Of a DNA stretch of 12,253 nt, positions 6,035 through 12,253 are shown in pieces. Where the stretch lies: assembly GCA_964475955.1 (NCBI GenBank), contig CAYYZY010000222.1, forward strand, positions 1 to 12,253, in the 5' to 3' direction. Origin of the DNA: DATKZH01 sp964475955. GTDB lineage: Bacteria > Planctomycetota > Planctomycetia > Pirellulales > Thermoguttaceae. Position numbers and translations under genes: made by a program. Every line of letters begins with the position of its first letter. The first letter of the stretch is position 1. The notes beneath the pieces were generated by a model, which saw nothing but the letters and a program-made list of their open reading frames with translations, was not told the origin of the DNA and did not search any database.

Positions 6035-6074
6035 CCCGCTTCCTCATGGTCGAGATGAAAGGAGAGTCTAGACC

Positions 6075-7469
6075 ATGCGAACGTCTTTTGTAGTCGGCGT
6101 TGCACTCATGTGCGGAGTGATGTTCGCTAGACAAGCCGATGCCGCACGCCCCAACGTCGTCGTTATCTTCTGCGACGACCTGGGCTACGGCGACCTGGCC
6201 TGCTTCGGGCATCCGACGATCCGCACCCCGAACCTCGACCGCATGGCCGACGAGGGACAGAAGTGGACGAACTTCTACGTGGCCGCGTCGGTCTGCACGC
6301 CGAGCCGCGCCGGGCTGATGACCGGGCGTCTGCCGATCCGCACCGGCATGTGCAGCGACCGGCGCCGCGTGCTGTTCCCCGACTCGGCCGGCGGGCTGCC
6401 GCCCGAGGAGCTGACCCTCGCCGAGGTGCTTTGCGGAGTCGGCTACACGACCGGCTGCATCGGCAAGTGGCACCTGGGGCATCTGCCGAAGTACCTGCCG
6501 ACGAACCAGGGCTTCGACTCGTACTTCGGCATTCCCTACTCGAACGACATGGACCGCGTCGCCGACTCGCCCAAAGGCCGCGCGGCCTTCTGGGACCCCA
6601 AGATCGAGTATTGGAACGTCCCCCTGCTGCGGAACGAGCAGGTCGTGGAGCGGCCCGCCGATCAGAACACGATCACCAAGCGATACGCGGAGGAGGCCGT
6701 CCGCTTCATCGAGGCGAACCGGCAGGGGCCGTTCTTCCTCTACCTCGCCCACAGCATGCCGCACGTGCCGCTGTTCGCCTCGGCGGCGTTTGAAGGCCAG
6801 AGCCGCCGCGGGCTGTACGGCGACGTGATCGAGGAGATCGACTGGAGCGTGGGCCGCGTGCTCGACACGCTCCGCGAGCTCGACCTCGACCAGCGCACCC
6901 TGGTCGCGTTCACCTCGGACAACGGCCCCTGGCTCATCTTCGACCAGCACGGCGGGTCGGCCGGCCTGTTGCGCGAAGGCAAGGGGAGCACGTGGGAAGG
7001 CGGCATGCGCGAGCCGACCCTTTTCTGGTGGCCCGGCACCATTCCGCCCGGCGTGGTTCGCGACACGGGGTCGACCCTCGACCTGCTGCCCACCTGCGCC
7101 AAGCTGGCCGGCGCGAAGCTGCCCGACGATCTCGTGCTCGACGGCCTCGACATCTCCCCCGCCCTGCTCGGCACGGGCGCGAGCCCGCGCGACGTGATGT
7201 TCTACTACCGCGGCGTGCAGCTCTACGCCGTGCGCAAAGGGCCGTTCAAGGCCCACTTCATCACCCGGCCCGCGTACGGGCGGGACAAGGCGGAGAAGCA
7301 CGACCCGCCGGTGCTCTATCACCTCGGGCACGACCCTTCGGAGAAGTACAACGTGGCTGAAAAGCACCCCGACGTGGTCGCCGAAATTCGGAAGCTGGCC
7401 GAGGCGCACAAGGCGGCCATGGAGCCGGGCGAGCGGCAGTTGGAGGCCGTGATCGGCGCGGAGAAATAG
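6075..7469 (+). CDS. Secreted sulfatase, arylsulfatase type, canonical active site
   Basis: A 464-residue sulfatase with a Sec signal peptide (MRTSFVVGVALMCGVMFARQ, cleavage near ADA-ARP at residue 23). The active site is complete: D34-D35 (FCDDLGYGD) for metal, C74-T-P-S-R78 with AGLMTGR, which a formylglycine-generating enzyme should convert, K131 and H133 in GKWHLG, H230 in HSMPHVPLF, D282-N283 (TSDNGPW) and K303 in EGKGSTWEGG. It would hydrolyse a sulfate ester of an unknown substrate, probably a polysaccharide, in the periplasm or outside the cell. GGAGAG at 6061-6066 lies eight bases before ATG 6075. It starts 40 bases after the Abi-like gene; no promoter was recognised, so cotranscription is possible but functionally unlikely. 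It is distinct from the sulfatase at 1026-2306, so the two are not recent duplicates. Confidence 0.96.
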   Translation: MRTSFVVGVALMCGVMFARQADAARPNVVVIFCDDLGYGDLACFGHPTIRTPNLDRMADEGQKWTNFYVAASVCTPSRAGLMTGRLPIRTGMCSDRRRVLFPDSAGGLPPEELTLAEVLCGVGYTTGCIGKWHLGHLPKYLPTNQGFDSYFGIPYSNDMDRVADSPKGRAAFWDPKIEYWNVPLLRNEQVVERPADQNTITKRYAEEAVRFIEANRQGPFFLYLAHSMPHVPLFASAAFEGQSRRGLYGDVIEEIDWSVGRVLDTLRELDLDQRTLVAFTSDNGPWLIFDQHGGSAGLLREGKGSTWEGGMREPTLFWWPGTIPPGVVRDTGSTLDLLPTCAKLAGAKLPDDLVLDGLDISPALLGTGASPRDVMFYYRGVQLYAVRKGPFKAHFITRPAYGRDKAEKHDPPVLYHLGHDPSEKYNVAEKHPDVVAEIRKLAEAHKAAMEPGERQLEAVIGAEK

Positions 7470-7518
7470 GTCCGATCGCACCCCGAAGACGACCGGGCCA
7501 CGCGACCAGCATGACGAA

Positions 7519-7545
7519 ACGGGGGAGGCCGTGAGGCTTCCCCGT
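7519..7545 (+). terminator. Terminator-like hairpin after the second sulfatase
   Basis: ACGGGGGAGGCC (7519-7530) pairs with GGCTTCCCCGT (7535-7545) around a GTGA tetraloop (GNRA type), giving 11 pairs with one bulged G and one G-U pair. It begins 50 bases after the sulfatase stop codon. No T-run follows, so it would be an RNA-stabilising 3' hairpin or a non-canonical terminator, not a classical intrinsic one. Confidence 0.45.
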
Positions 7546-7672
7546 AGGTGTCCGTCCGGGGCTGAACCGGGTCACGCGGAACGGCAAACGCGTGATGAAG
7601 CGCACGCGACGTGGCCGGCATCGGGATGAGGGTTGGCTCGTGCCGTCGCGCAGTCTCCCGCCGCGAGGCCCG

Positions 7673-7708
7673 TTTGCGAAGCCCAGTAGCCTTCCTCACC
7701 TTCGCAAA
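7673..7708 (+). repeat. Inverted repeat TTTGCGAAG...CTTCGCAAA
   Basis: Perfect 9-base arms (7673-7681 and 7700-7708) separated by 18 bases, about 230 bases before the DUF11 gene. The arms could bind a dimeric regulator or form a hairpin. There is no recognised promoter next to it to anchor a function. Confidence 0.35.
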
Positions 7709-7938
7709 TTGCCCAGCATACGCAACCGACGCCCGCTTTCTGTGAAGTGGCCTTCCGTCAACCGCTCGATTTTGGTACTTACCGGCCCCGCTGATGGTGG
7801 CGGCGCGGCCTGCCCGGGAAGCGACCGGCGGGAGAACTTGGGTGCCGCAACCGCCGCGCAGAAACGGTTTGCACCACCGCGCCGCCGCGGGGCGTGGGGT
7901 TTGCAGGGGGCTTCCCTCCTCGGGTTGGGAATCGAGCC

Positions 7939-10236
7939 ATGAAGCTTCTGCTCATTCGGATGTCGGCGCTGGCCACGATCGTGGCGTTGGGGCTGATCGC
8001 GATCGCGCAGGCGCAACGGAGCGCGGAGCCCGAGGCGTCGGCAGCCGATACGTCGACGTCCTCCCCGGCTGCGCCCTCGGGGCAAGACGATGCGAACGCG
8101 TCCTCCAGCGGGACGAGCGCGCGGAACCCGATGCGGGAATTCGCCGATGCCGCGCGGGACAATCCCCTGCGCACGTCCGGCGAGCCGGCGCAGCAGGACC
8201 TCGCCACGGCTCCGGCCGAGCGGAGCGACGCAATTTCGTCGGGCCGTGCCGTCGGCGCCTTCGATGCGTCTCAGCCGGCCGTTGCCGCCCCCCCGATGCA
8301 ACCCGATCCCACACAGCCCAACGCCGACGGCGCCCCACTGGCGGCCGAGCCGGCCCTAGCCGTGGCCGCCCCCGCCCGCGACCCCTTCCCTGCGATGGGC
8401 TCCCCCGGCAACGACGCGGCGAGTGCCTCGGGCGAGCATGGCGAGCAGGTCGCGATGGCCGGCGAAGGCCTTCGCAGCGCCGATCCCCCCTTCCGCAACA
8501 TCCAAATCGACGAGGCTGCGGCCCAGCCCTCGCAGCTTCCGGAGTTGCCCCCGCTGGTCGAAACGGCCGAATCCGCTCCGGCGAGCCCGCGCCGATTGGC
8601 CGAATCGCCGGCCGCTCCGAGTTCGGTCGAATCGCCCGAAGCCGGCCGCCCCCCAAACACCGCCGAGTCGCCCGTTGCCGACGCGCGCGAGCCGGGCCGG
8701 TTCCCGTTCGAATCGAACGGGCGCGTGTCGAGTCTTCCCGCTTCGCCGTCCGGTGCGGATCGTCCGGCGCTTTCCGACATGCGCGGCACGCTCGATTCGC
8801 GCCGTGGGCGCGACGCAGCCGCGCTCTCGCCGCCGGGATCGGGCGTGCCGGGAAGTCGTGAGCTCGACGGCCCCCAGACGCCCCAACTCACCATCCAGAA
8901 GTTCCCTCCCGAAGAGGTCCAGGTGGGCCGCGAGGCGACTTTTCGCGTGAAGGTGACCAACTCCGGGCAAACGGCCGCGCACGGGGTACGGGTTCACGAC
9001 GAAGTGCCGCGCGGCACCCGCCTCGTGGCCACGGACCCGCCGTCGTCGCGCGATGCCCAGGGGAAGCTGGTCTGGGAACTGGAAACGCTCCAGCCGGGCG
9101 AAGAGGCCTCGGTCGAGATGCGGCTAATGCCCGAAGAGGAAGGCGAGATCGGCAGCGTGGCAACGGTCAGTTTCGCGGCCGACGCGTCGGCCCGCGTCGT
9201 GGCCACCAAGCCGGAGCTGACGGTGCGCACGTCGGCGCCCGATCAAGTGATGATTGGGGAGGAGTTCGAGATGACGATCACCTTGTCGAACCCGGGCAGC
9301 GGGATCGCGTACGATGTCGTGCTGGAAGAGCACGTGCCGCCCGGCTTGCAGCACGTGGCAGGAGAGGAGTTGGAATACGCCGTAGGCGACCTGAAGCCGA
9401 ACGAGACCCGCGAACTGGACCTGACCCTGGTGGCCGAGCGCCCCGGCATGGTCACCAATTTGCTTCGGGCCCGCGCCGAGGCCAACCTGAACGTCGAAAA
9501 CCGGCTCGAGATCGACGTGATCTCTCCGCAACTGGACGTTGCCCTGGACGGGCCCAAACATCGTTACCTGGAGCGCCAGGCCACGTATGAGCTGTCGATC
9601 TCGAACGTGGGCACGGCGCCGGCGCGCAACGTGGAGTTGGTGGCCCATCTGCCGGCCGGACTGGACTACGTGGCGGCGAACAACAAGGGGGAATACGAGG
9701 CGGCCACTCGGACCGTCCACTGGATGCTCGAGGAGTTGCCCGTCAAAAAGCCCGGCTCGGTGCGATTGACTACGATGCCGGTCGAGATGGGGGAGCAGAA
9801 CCTGCGATTCGTTTGCACCGGCGAGCCGGGGCTGGCGGTCGAAGGCGAGCAACCTGTGGTCGTGGAAGGGATCGCCGCCATCCTGTTCCAGGTCGTCGAC
9901 GTGGAGGACCCCATCGAGGTGGGCGGGGAGACGACCTACGAGATCCGCGTCGTCAACCAGGGCTCCAAGGCGGCGACCAACGTTTGGCTCGAGGCGACGA
10001 TGCCCCCGGGCATGCGCGCCGTGGCGGCCGAAGGGCCCGCCTCCTACCGAATCGACGGCAACCGCGTCTACTTCGAGGGCCTGCCCCGGCTGGCCCCGAA
10101 AGCCGATACCACCTACCGCGTCCGCGTTCAAGGTCTCCAACCGGGAGACCAGCGGCTCAGCGTCAAACTGCAAACCGCCGAAATGGACACCCCGGTGACC
10201 AAAGAAGAGAGTACCCGCGTGTACTCCGACCAGTAA
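7939..10236 (+). CDS. Secreted protein with four DUF11-like domains and a disordered N-terminal half
   Basis: A 765-residue protein. A signal peptide (MKLLLIRMSALATIVALGLI, cleavage near AQA-Q at residue 25) is followed by about 285 residues rich in Ala, Pro, Ser, Glu and Asp, certainly disordered. Four Ig-like DUF11/CARDB-type domains then start near residues 313, 424, 529 and 646. Each has the pattern V-x-G-x-x-x-x-Y/F-x-I/V, N-x-G-x-x-A-x-x-V, then PPG or PAG and a V-x-W or similar strand (for example VKVTNSGQTAAHGVRVHDEV and VVNQGSKAATNVWLEATMPP). There is no C-terminal membrane anchor or sorting signal. Proteins of this type are abundant in planctomycetes and are thought to be surface or envelope structural proteins. 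ATG 7939 is chosen because the signal peptide starts there; the ribosome site is weak. A strong terminator follows, so this is a single-gene unit or the end of one. Confidence 0.88.
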   Translation: MKLLLIRMSALATIVALGLIAIAQAQRSAEPEASAADTSTSSPAAPSGQDDANASSSGTSARNPMREFADAARDNPLRTSGEPAQQDLATAPAERSDAISSGRAVGAFDASQPAVAAPPMQPDPTQPNADGAPLAAEPALAVAAPARDPFPAMGSPGNDAASASGEHGEQVAMAGEGLRSADPPFRNIQIDEAAAQPSQLPELPPLVETAESAPASPRRLAESPAAPSSVESPEAGRPPNTAESPVADAREPGRFPFESNGRVSSLPASPSGADRPALSDMRGTLDSRRGRDAAALSPPGSGVPGSRELDGPQTPQLTIQKFPPEEVQVGREATFRVKVTNSGQTAAHGVRVHDEVPRGTRLVATDPPSSRDAQGKLVWELETLQPGEEASVEMRLMPEEEGEIGSVATVSFAADASARVVATKPELTVRTSAPDQVMIGEEFEMTITLSNPGSGIAYDVVLEEHVPPGLQHVAGEELEYAVGDLKPNETRELDLTLVAERPGMVTNLLRARAEANLNVENRLEIDVISPQLDVALDGPKHRYLERQATYELSISNVGTAPARNVELVAHLPAGLDYVAANNKGEYEAATRTVHWMLEELPVKKPGSVRLTTMPVEMGEQNLRFVCTGEPGLAVEGEQPVVVEGIAAILFQVVDVEDPIEVGGETTYEIRVVNQGSKAATNVWLEATMPPGMRAVAAEGPASYRIDGNRVYFEGLPRLAPKADTTYRVRVQGLQPGDQRLSVKLQTAEMDTPVTKEESTRVYSDQ

Positions 10237-10269
10237 TGGTCTCGGCGGCTAGTAGCCCTCCGCTGTTGA

Positions 10270-10306
10270 ACGAAGAGCCCCTGCCACCCGGGGGCTCTTC
10301 GTTTTT
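10270..10306 (+). terminator. Strong intrinsic terminator of the DUF11 gene
   Basis: ACGAAGAGCCCC (10270-10281) pairs perfectly with GGGGCTCTTCGT (10291-10302) around a 9-base loop, and a run of five T (10302-10306) follows directly. It lies 33 bases after the stop codon, a textbook Rho-independent terminator. Confidence 0.93.
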
Positions 10307-10345
10307 GTCAAGAACTCCCCAAGCCGGCTTCGGCCGTAACGAAGT

Positions 10346-10364
10346 AAAACGGAATGGCATTCCG
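10346..10364 (-). terminator. Candidate terminator for the small - strand gene
   Basis: Read on the - strand, CGGAATGCCATTCCG (10364-10350), able to form a 5-bp stem with a 5-base loop, is followed by TTTT (10349-10346). It lies downstream of the gene ending at 10452 and faces the + strand terminator at 10270-10306, so two converging units would each have an end signal. The stem is short, so the confidence is moderate. Confidence 0.5.
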
Positions 10365-10374
10365 CCCTACGAAC

Positions 10375-10395
10375 ATGCGCGCACGGTGCGCGCAT
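10375..10395 (+). repeat. 21-base perfect palindrome ATGCGCGCAC-G-GTGCGCGCAT
   Basis: Ten-base arms (10375-10384 and 10386-10395) flank a single G. It lies between the stop of the - strand gene and that gene's candidate terminator. It could be a protein-binding site or a hairpin that adds to termination in both directions. No T-run touches it. Confidence 0.55.
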
Positions 10396-10451
10396 CCGAC
10401 AAAGGAAGACGCTAGGGAATGGGCCCAGCCCCCCGGCCTTCGACCAGCGCC

Positions 10452-10715
10452 TCAGCGGGGTTTCGACACCCGAATCAAGGGCTCGATCTCACCGCGGTCC
10501 TCGGGGATCTCGTCGCGGTCTTCGGGGTGCCACAGGGGAAGGCCCCGTTCCACGCGCTGGGCCATCACCGTCAGTTTCGCTTTGGTGCCGGGCATGGCCT
10601 CCGTGGAGTGGTACTGAGAACTCTCCACGTCGGGGGGCTCGAAATCCCAGAGCCCCATCTTGATAGCTTCCAAGACCGACTTCGGCGCCGAATCGCTGTT
10701 TCCCGCCACGCGCAC
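10452..10715 (-). CDS. Small conserved-looking protein of unknown function
   Basis: An 87-residue protein, the only gene read on the - strand. It contains KSVLEAIKMGLWDFEPPDVE, then MPGTKAKLTVMAQRVERGLP and LWHPEDRDEIPEDRGEI. I associate the pattern GLWDFEP...MPGTxxKLxxxAxRVxxGLPLWHPxDR with a small uncharacterised protein found across planctomycetes, but I cannot verify it here and know no function. The start is GTG 10715 with GAGGGGG (10725-10719) just upstream; GTG 10709 is also possible. Support for it being real: a good ribosome site, a very good promoter at 10836-10808, a candidate terminator at 10364-10346, and a sequence that is far less Arg/Pro-biased than shadow frames nearby. It is acidic, soluble, and without signal peptide or membrane segment. 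It is convergent with the DUF11 gene and divergent from uppP. Confidence 0.78.
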   Translation of the reverse strand: MRVAGNSDSAPKSVLEAIKMGLWDFEPPDVESSQYHSTEAMPGTKAKLTVMAQRVERGLPLWHPEDRDEIPEDRGEIEPLIRVSKPR

Positions 10716-10807
10716 TCACCCCCTCGATTGGGTCTGGTCTGCCTCCCGTGTCACGCTTCGGGTGCCTGCCCCTCCCGCACGTCCCGGCCGCTACATTCGA
10801 GCCACTT

Positions 10808-10836
10808 AGTATGAGGCTTCGTTTCGAGATTGTCAA
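10808..10836 (-). promoter_or_regulatory. Sigma70-type promoter of the small - strand gene
   Basis: On the - strand: a perfect TTGACA (10836-10831), a 17-base spacer, and CATACT (10813-10808), four of six matches to TATAAT. Transcription would start near 10801, leaving a leader of about 85 bases to GTG 10715. This is the best-matching promoter in the window. Confidence 0.65.
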
Positions 10837-10896
10837 GCAGTTCCGTACAGTTCGCACGACCGCCGCGCTCGTAACTCGGGGCGCCGCCCGCTTTGC

Positions 10897-10925
10897 CGGA
10901 CATCTCTTCAGGCGAACGCTATACT
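10897..10925 (+). promoter_or_regulatory. Candidate sigma70-type promoter of uppP
   Basis: CGGACA (10897-10902, four of six matches), a 17-base spacer, and TATACT (10920-10925, five of six matches). Transcription would start near 10932, giving a leader of about 133 bases before ATG 11065. Confidence 0.5.
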
Positions 10926-11064
10926 TGGACGACGCCCGGGGGACTCTGCCCGGCCGAGGACCGAACGGGCCGCGACGCCCGCTCGATTCGCGGCCAGCGC
11001 CGTGGGCCGCCGAGGCGCCCGCCGTGCAGTCTTCCCAGGAGCACCGCACACCGCCGATAGCCGC

Positions 11065-11856
11065 ATGGTATTGCTCGAAGTCATCGTCCTGGCCGTGGTC
11101 CAGGGAATCGCCGAGTTCTTGCCCATCAGTTCGTCCGGCCACTTGGTCGTCGTCGCCGCGCTGTTCGAGCCTTCGGACTTCGCCAGCGGCCAGATGCTTA
11201 CCGTCAACATCGTGCTCCACCTGGGCACCCTGTTGGCCATCCTCGTCTTCTACCGGCGACGAATTCTCCAGCTCGCGGGGAGTGATCGCCGTGTGGTCGG
11301 GCTCCTGCTCGTGGGCACGCTCCCCGCTGTTGCCTTCGGGCTTCCGCTAAGATGGGTAGCCGGGGAAACCCTGGAAAGCGTGCTACTTGCCGGACCGATG
11401 TTCCTGTTGACGGGCCTCATGCTCGTCTGGACCGCCCGGCTTCACACCGGCTCGACCGCTTGCCGTGAGCTGGGATACGGCCAAGCCCTGCTGATCGGCC
11501 TTTTTCAGGCGCTGGCCCTGCTGCCGGGCGTCTCACGCAGCGGGGCAACCATCGTGGCCGGGCTGGGCTGCGGATTGAAACGCGACGAGGCGGCCGCCTT
11601 CTCCTTCCTGCTGGCGATCCCCGCCATCGGCGGAGCCGGCTTGCTGGAAGTGGTTGAACTCGTGCGCGGTGGGGGCAACGGTACGCCCTTTACCGTGTTG
11701 GCCACCGGCGCTCTGCTCAGCTTCGCCGTGGGACTGGCCGCCCTGGTTTGGCTGATCCGCTGGATTCAGAAGGGCCGCCTGCACGACTTCGCGTGGTGGG
11801 TCATCCCAGTGGGGGTCGCCGTGACGGCCTGGCAGCTCTTCGCGTTCGCGGCGTAA
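11065..11856 (+). CDS. uppP: Undecaprenyl-diphosphatase UppP (BacA)
   Basis: A 263-residue integral membrane protein with about eight hydrophobic segments, near the usual UppP length. It dephosphorylates undecaprenyl diphosphate to recycle the lipid carrier for peptidoglycan and surface polysaccharides; overproduction gives bacitracin resistance. Both active-site motifs are present. The (E/Q)xxxE motif is Q13-G-I-A-E17, followed by FLPISSSGH with H26, and the second is PGVSRSGAT at 154-162 with R158. ATG 11065 places the first motif at the expected distance from the N-terminus; the longer frame from 11002 adds 21 polar residues not seen in the family. No good ribosome site precedes it. It appears to be transcribed alone from the promoter at 10897-10925. 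Confidence 0.96.
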   Translation: MVLLEVIVLAVVQGIAEFLPISSSGHLVVVAALFEPSDFASGQMLTVNIVLHLGTLLAILVFYRRRILQLAGSDRRVVGLLLVGTLPAVAFGLPLRWVAGETLESVLLAGPMFLLTGLMLVWTARLHTGSTACRELGYGQALLIGLFQALALLPGVSRSGATIVAGLGCGLKRDEAAAFSFLLAIPAIGGAGLLEVVELVRGGGNGTPFTVLATGALLSFAVGLAALVWLIRWIQKGRLHDFAWWVIPVGVAVTAWQLFAFAA

Positions 11857-12253
11857 ACGTCCTCACGATTCGGTCTGGGGTCACGCCCCGTCCGGGGGGG
11901 GGCACGGAGCCTGGGGAAAATGGACGATAGACCTTCCCCCGACCCGGCGGTAAAATAACTTGAAGCTCGGAAAAGGGGGACGCCCGGGAGTCCGCGCGCT
12001 CGACGAATCGAGTGTCCCGCCACGTCCGATGCCTTCTCTGGCGAACCGATTCCCATCGGGGTTCGTCTTAGGCGAGCAGGGCGACGGGGGAATAATCCGA
12101 GCGGATCATGGCTTGCTCGGGAGGCGACGCGGGCGGCCGCTCGCTGGAAACCACGGTCTCCGTTGACTGTGGAAGCACGGTCCAACCGGAAGGAAGGGCC
12201 GCCTAGAGTCTCTGACCGTGATGGTGCGCGCATGGTGTGGGGCACGTTTCCAA
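11857..12253. other. 397-base region after uppP with no supported gene
   Basis: Open frames here (for example 11960-12166 on + and 11766-12245 on -) have no ribosome site or recognisable content. GC-rich inverted segments at about 11876-11900 (GGGG-TCACG-CCCC and CCCC-GTCC-GGGG overlapping) could end uppP transcription but have no T-run. A candidate promoter follows at 11928-11956. The next gene probably lies beyond the window. Confidence 0.55.
11928..11956 (+). promoter_or_regulatory. Candidate promoter reading out of the window
   Basis: TAGACC (11928-11933, four of six matches), a 17-base spacer, and TAAAAT (11951-11956, five of six matches). Transcription would start near 11963. No supported gene starts downstream within the window, so it would serve a gene beyond 12253 or an RNA. 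Confidence 0.4.

Larger units (their letters stand above)
7470..7938 (+). other. 469-base intergenic region with no convincing gene
   Basis: This gap between the second sulfatase and the DUF11 protein contains open frames on both strands, but they have no ribosome site and Arg/Pro-rich, shadow-like compositions. It holds the hairpin at 7519-7545 and the inverted repeat at 7673-7708, described separately. A promoter for the DUF11 gene is expected here, but I saw no -35/-10 pair worth naming. Confidence 0.6.
10716..11064. other. 349-base divergent intergenic region
   Basis: This region separates the start of the small - strand gene from uppP. It contains two outward-facing candidate promoters, at 10808-10836 (-) and 10897-10925 (+), with 60 bases between the two -35 boxes. 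No coding sequence was recognised; the open frames crossing it have no ribosome site or family-like content. Confidence 0.65.

Noticed and set aside
6009..7481. Long open frame of 490 codons on the - strand
   Set aside because: Shadow of the second sulfatase, for the same reasons.
7592..7942. 116-codon + frame ending in an ATGA overlap with the DUF11 gene start
   Set aside because: Arg/Pro/Ser-rich, no ribosome site, no recognisable motif; the overlap is probably chance.
9124..10173. Open frame of 349 codons on the - strand
   Set aside because: Shadow of the DUF11-domain gene, whose + frame has four coherent repeats.
11766..12245. 159-codon - strand frame at the window end
   Set aside because: It overlaps the end of uppP, is Arg/Pro/Ser-rich and has no family-like sequence or ribosome site.

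Overview
The window looks like chromosomal DNA from a high-GC bacterium of the Planctomycetota, probably Pirellulales-like. The evidence is two secreted sulfatases of different subfamilies, a large secreted protein with DUF11 repeats, and clusters of very small toxin-antitoxin-like genes, a combination common in that phylum. This is inferred from gene content; there is no rRNA or marker gene to confirm it. No tRNA, rRNA, CRISPR array or insertion sequence was seen. All genes but one lie on the + strand.

Layout. 2-772: the C-terminal third of a glycogen debranching enzyme (GlgX type), cut by the window edge. 852-2306: a candidate promoter, a foldable leader and a secreted sulfatase-like hydrolase (1026-2306) whose catalytic signature reads CRPSL instead of CxPSR. 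2359-6034: an island of small genes. It holds a frameshifted DUF4160 gene directly joined to a DUF2442 gene; a DUF4258/BrnT-like gene overlapping a small acidic partner; a second DUF2442 gene without a DUF4160 partner; a PIN-domain gene overlapping a small partner; a frameshifted paralogue of that partner; a pair of RNA-type hairpins; and a lower-GC gene for a protein resembling Abi-alpha/DUF4393 proteins. 6075-7469: a second, canonical secreted sulfatase (CTPSR). 7939-10236: a 765-residue secreted protein with a disordered Pro/Ala-rich half and four DUF11-like domains, followed by a strong intrinsic terminator. 10452-10715 (- strand): a small conserved-looking protein with its own promoter and terminator. 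11065-11856: undecaprenyl-diphosphatase UppP. The last 397 bases hold a possible promoter reading off the window.

How it fits together. The sulfatases probably remove sulfate from scavenged polysaccharides outside the cytoplasm. GlgX trims storage glycogen, UppP recycles the lipid carrier for cell-wall and surface polysaccharides, and the DUF11 protein is probably a surface or envelope protein. These read as separate housekeeping or accessory units, not one pathway. The most unusual part is the 2359-6034 island. It resembles a toxin-antitoxin/defence accumulation site: genes in coupled pairs, duplicated families, two copies broken by one-base changes in homopolymer runs, and a gene of visibly different base composition. 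No single known defence system is complete here, and the toxin/antitoxin roles are inference from family resemblance and gene pairing.
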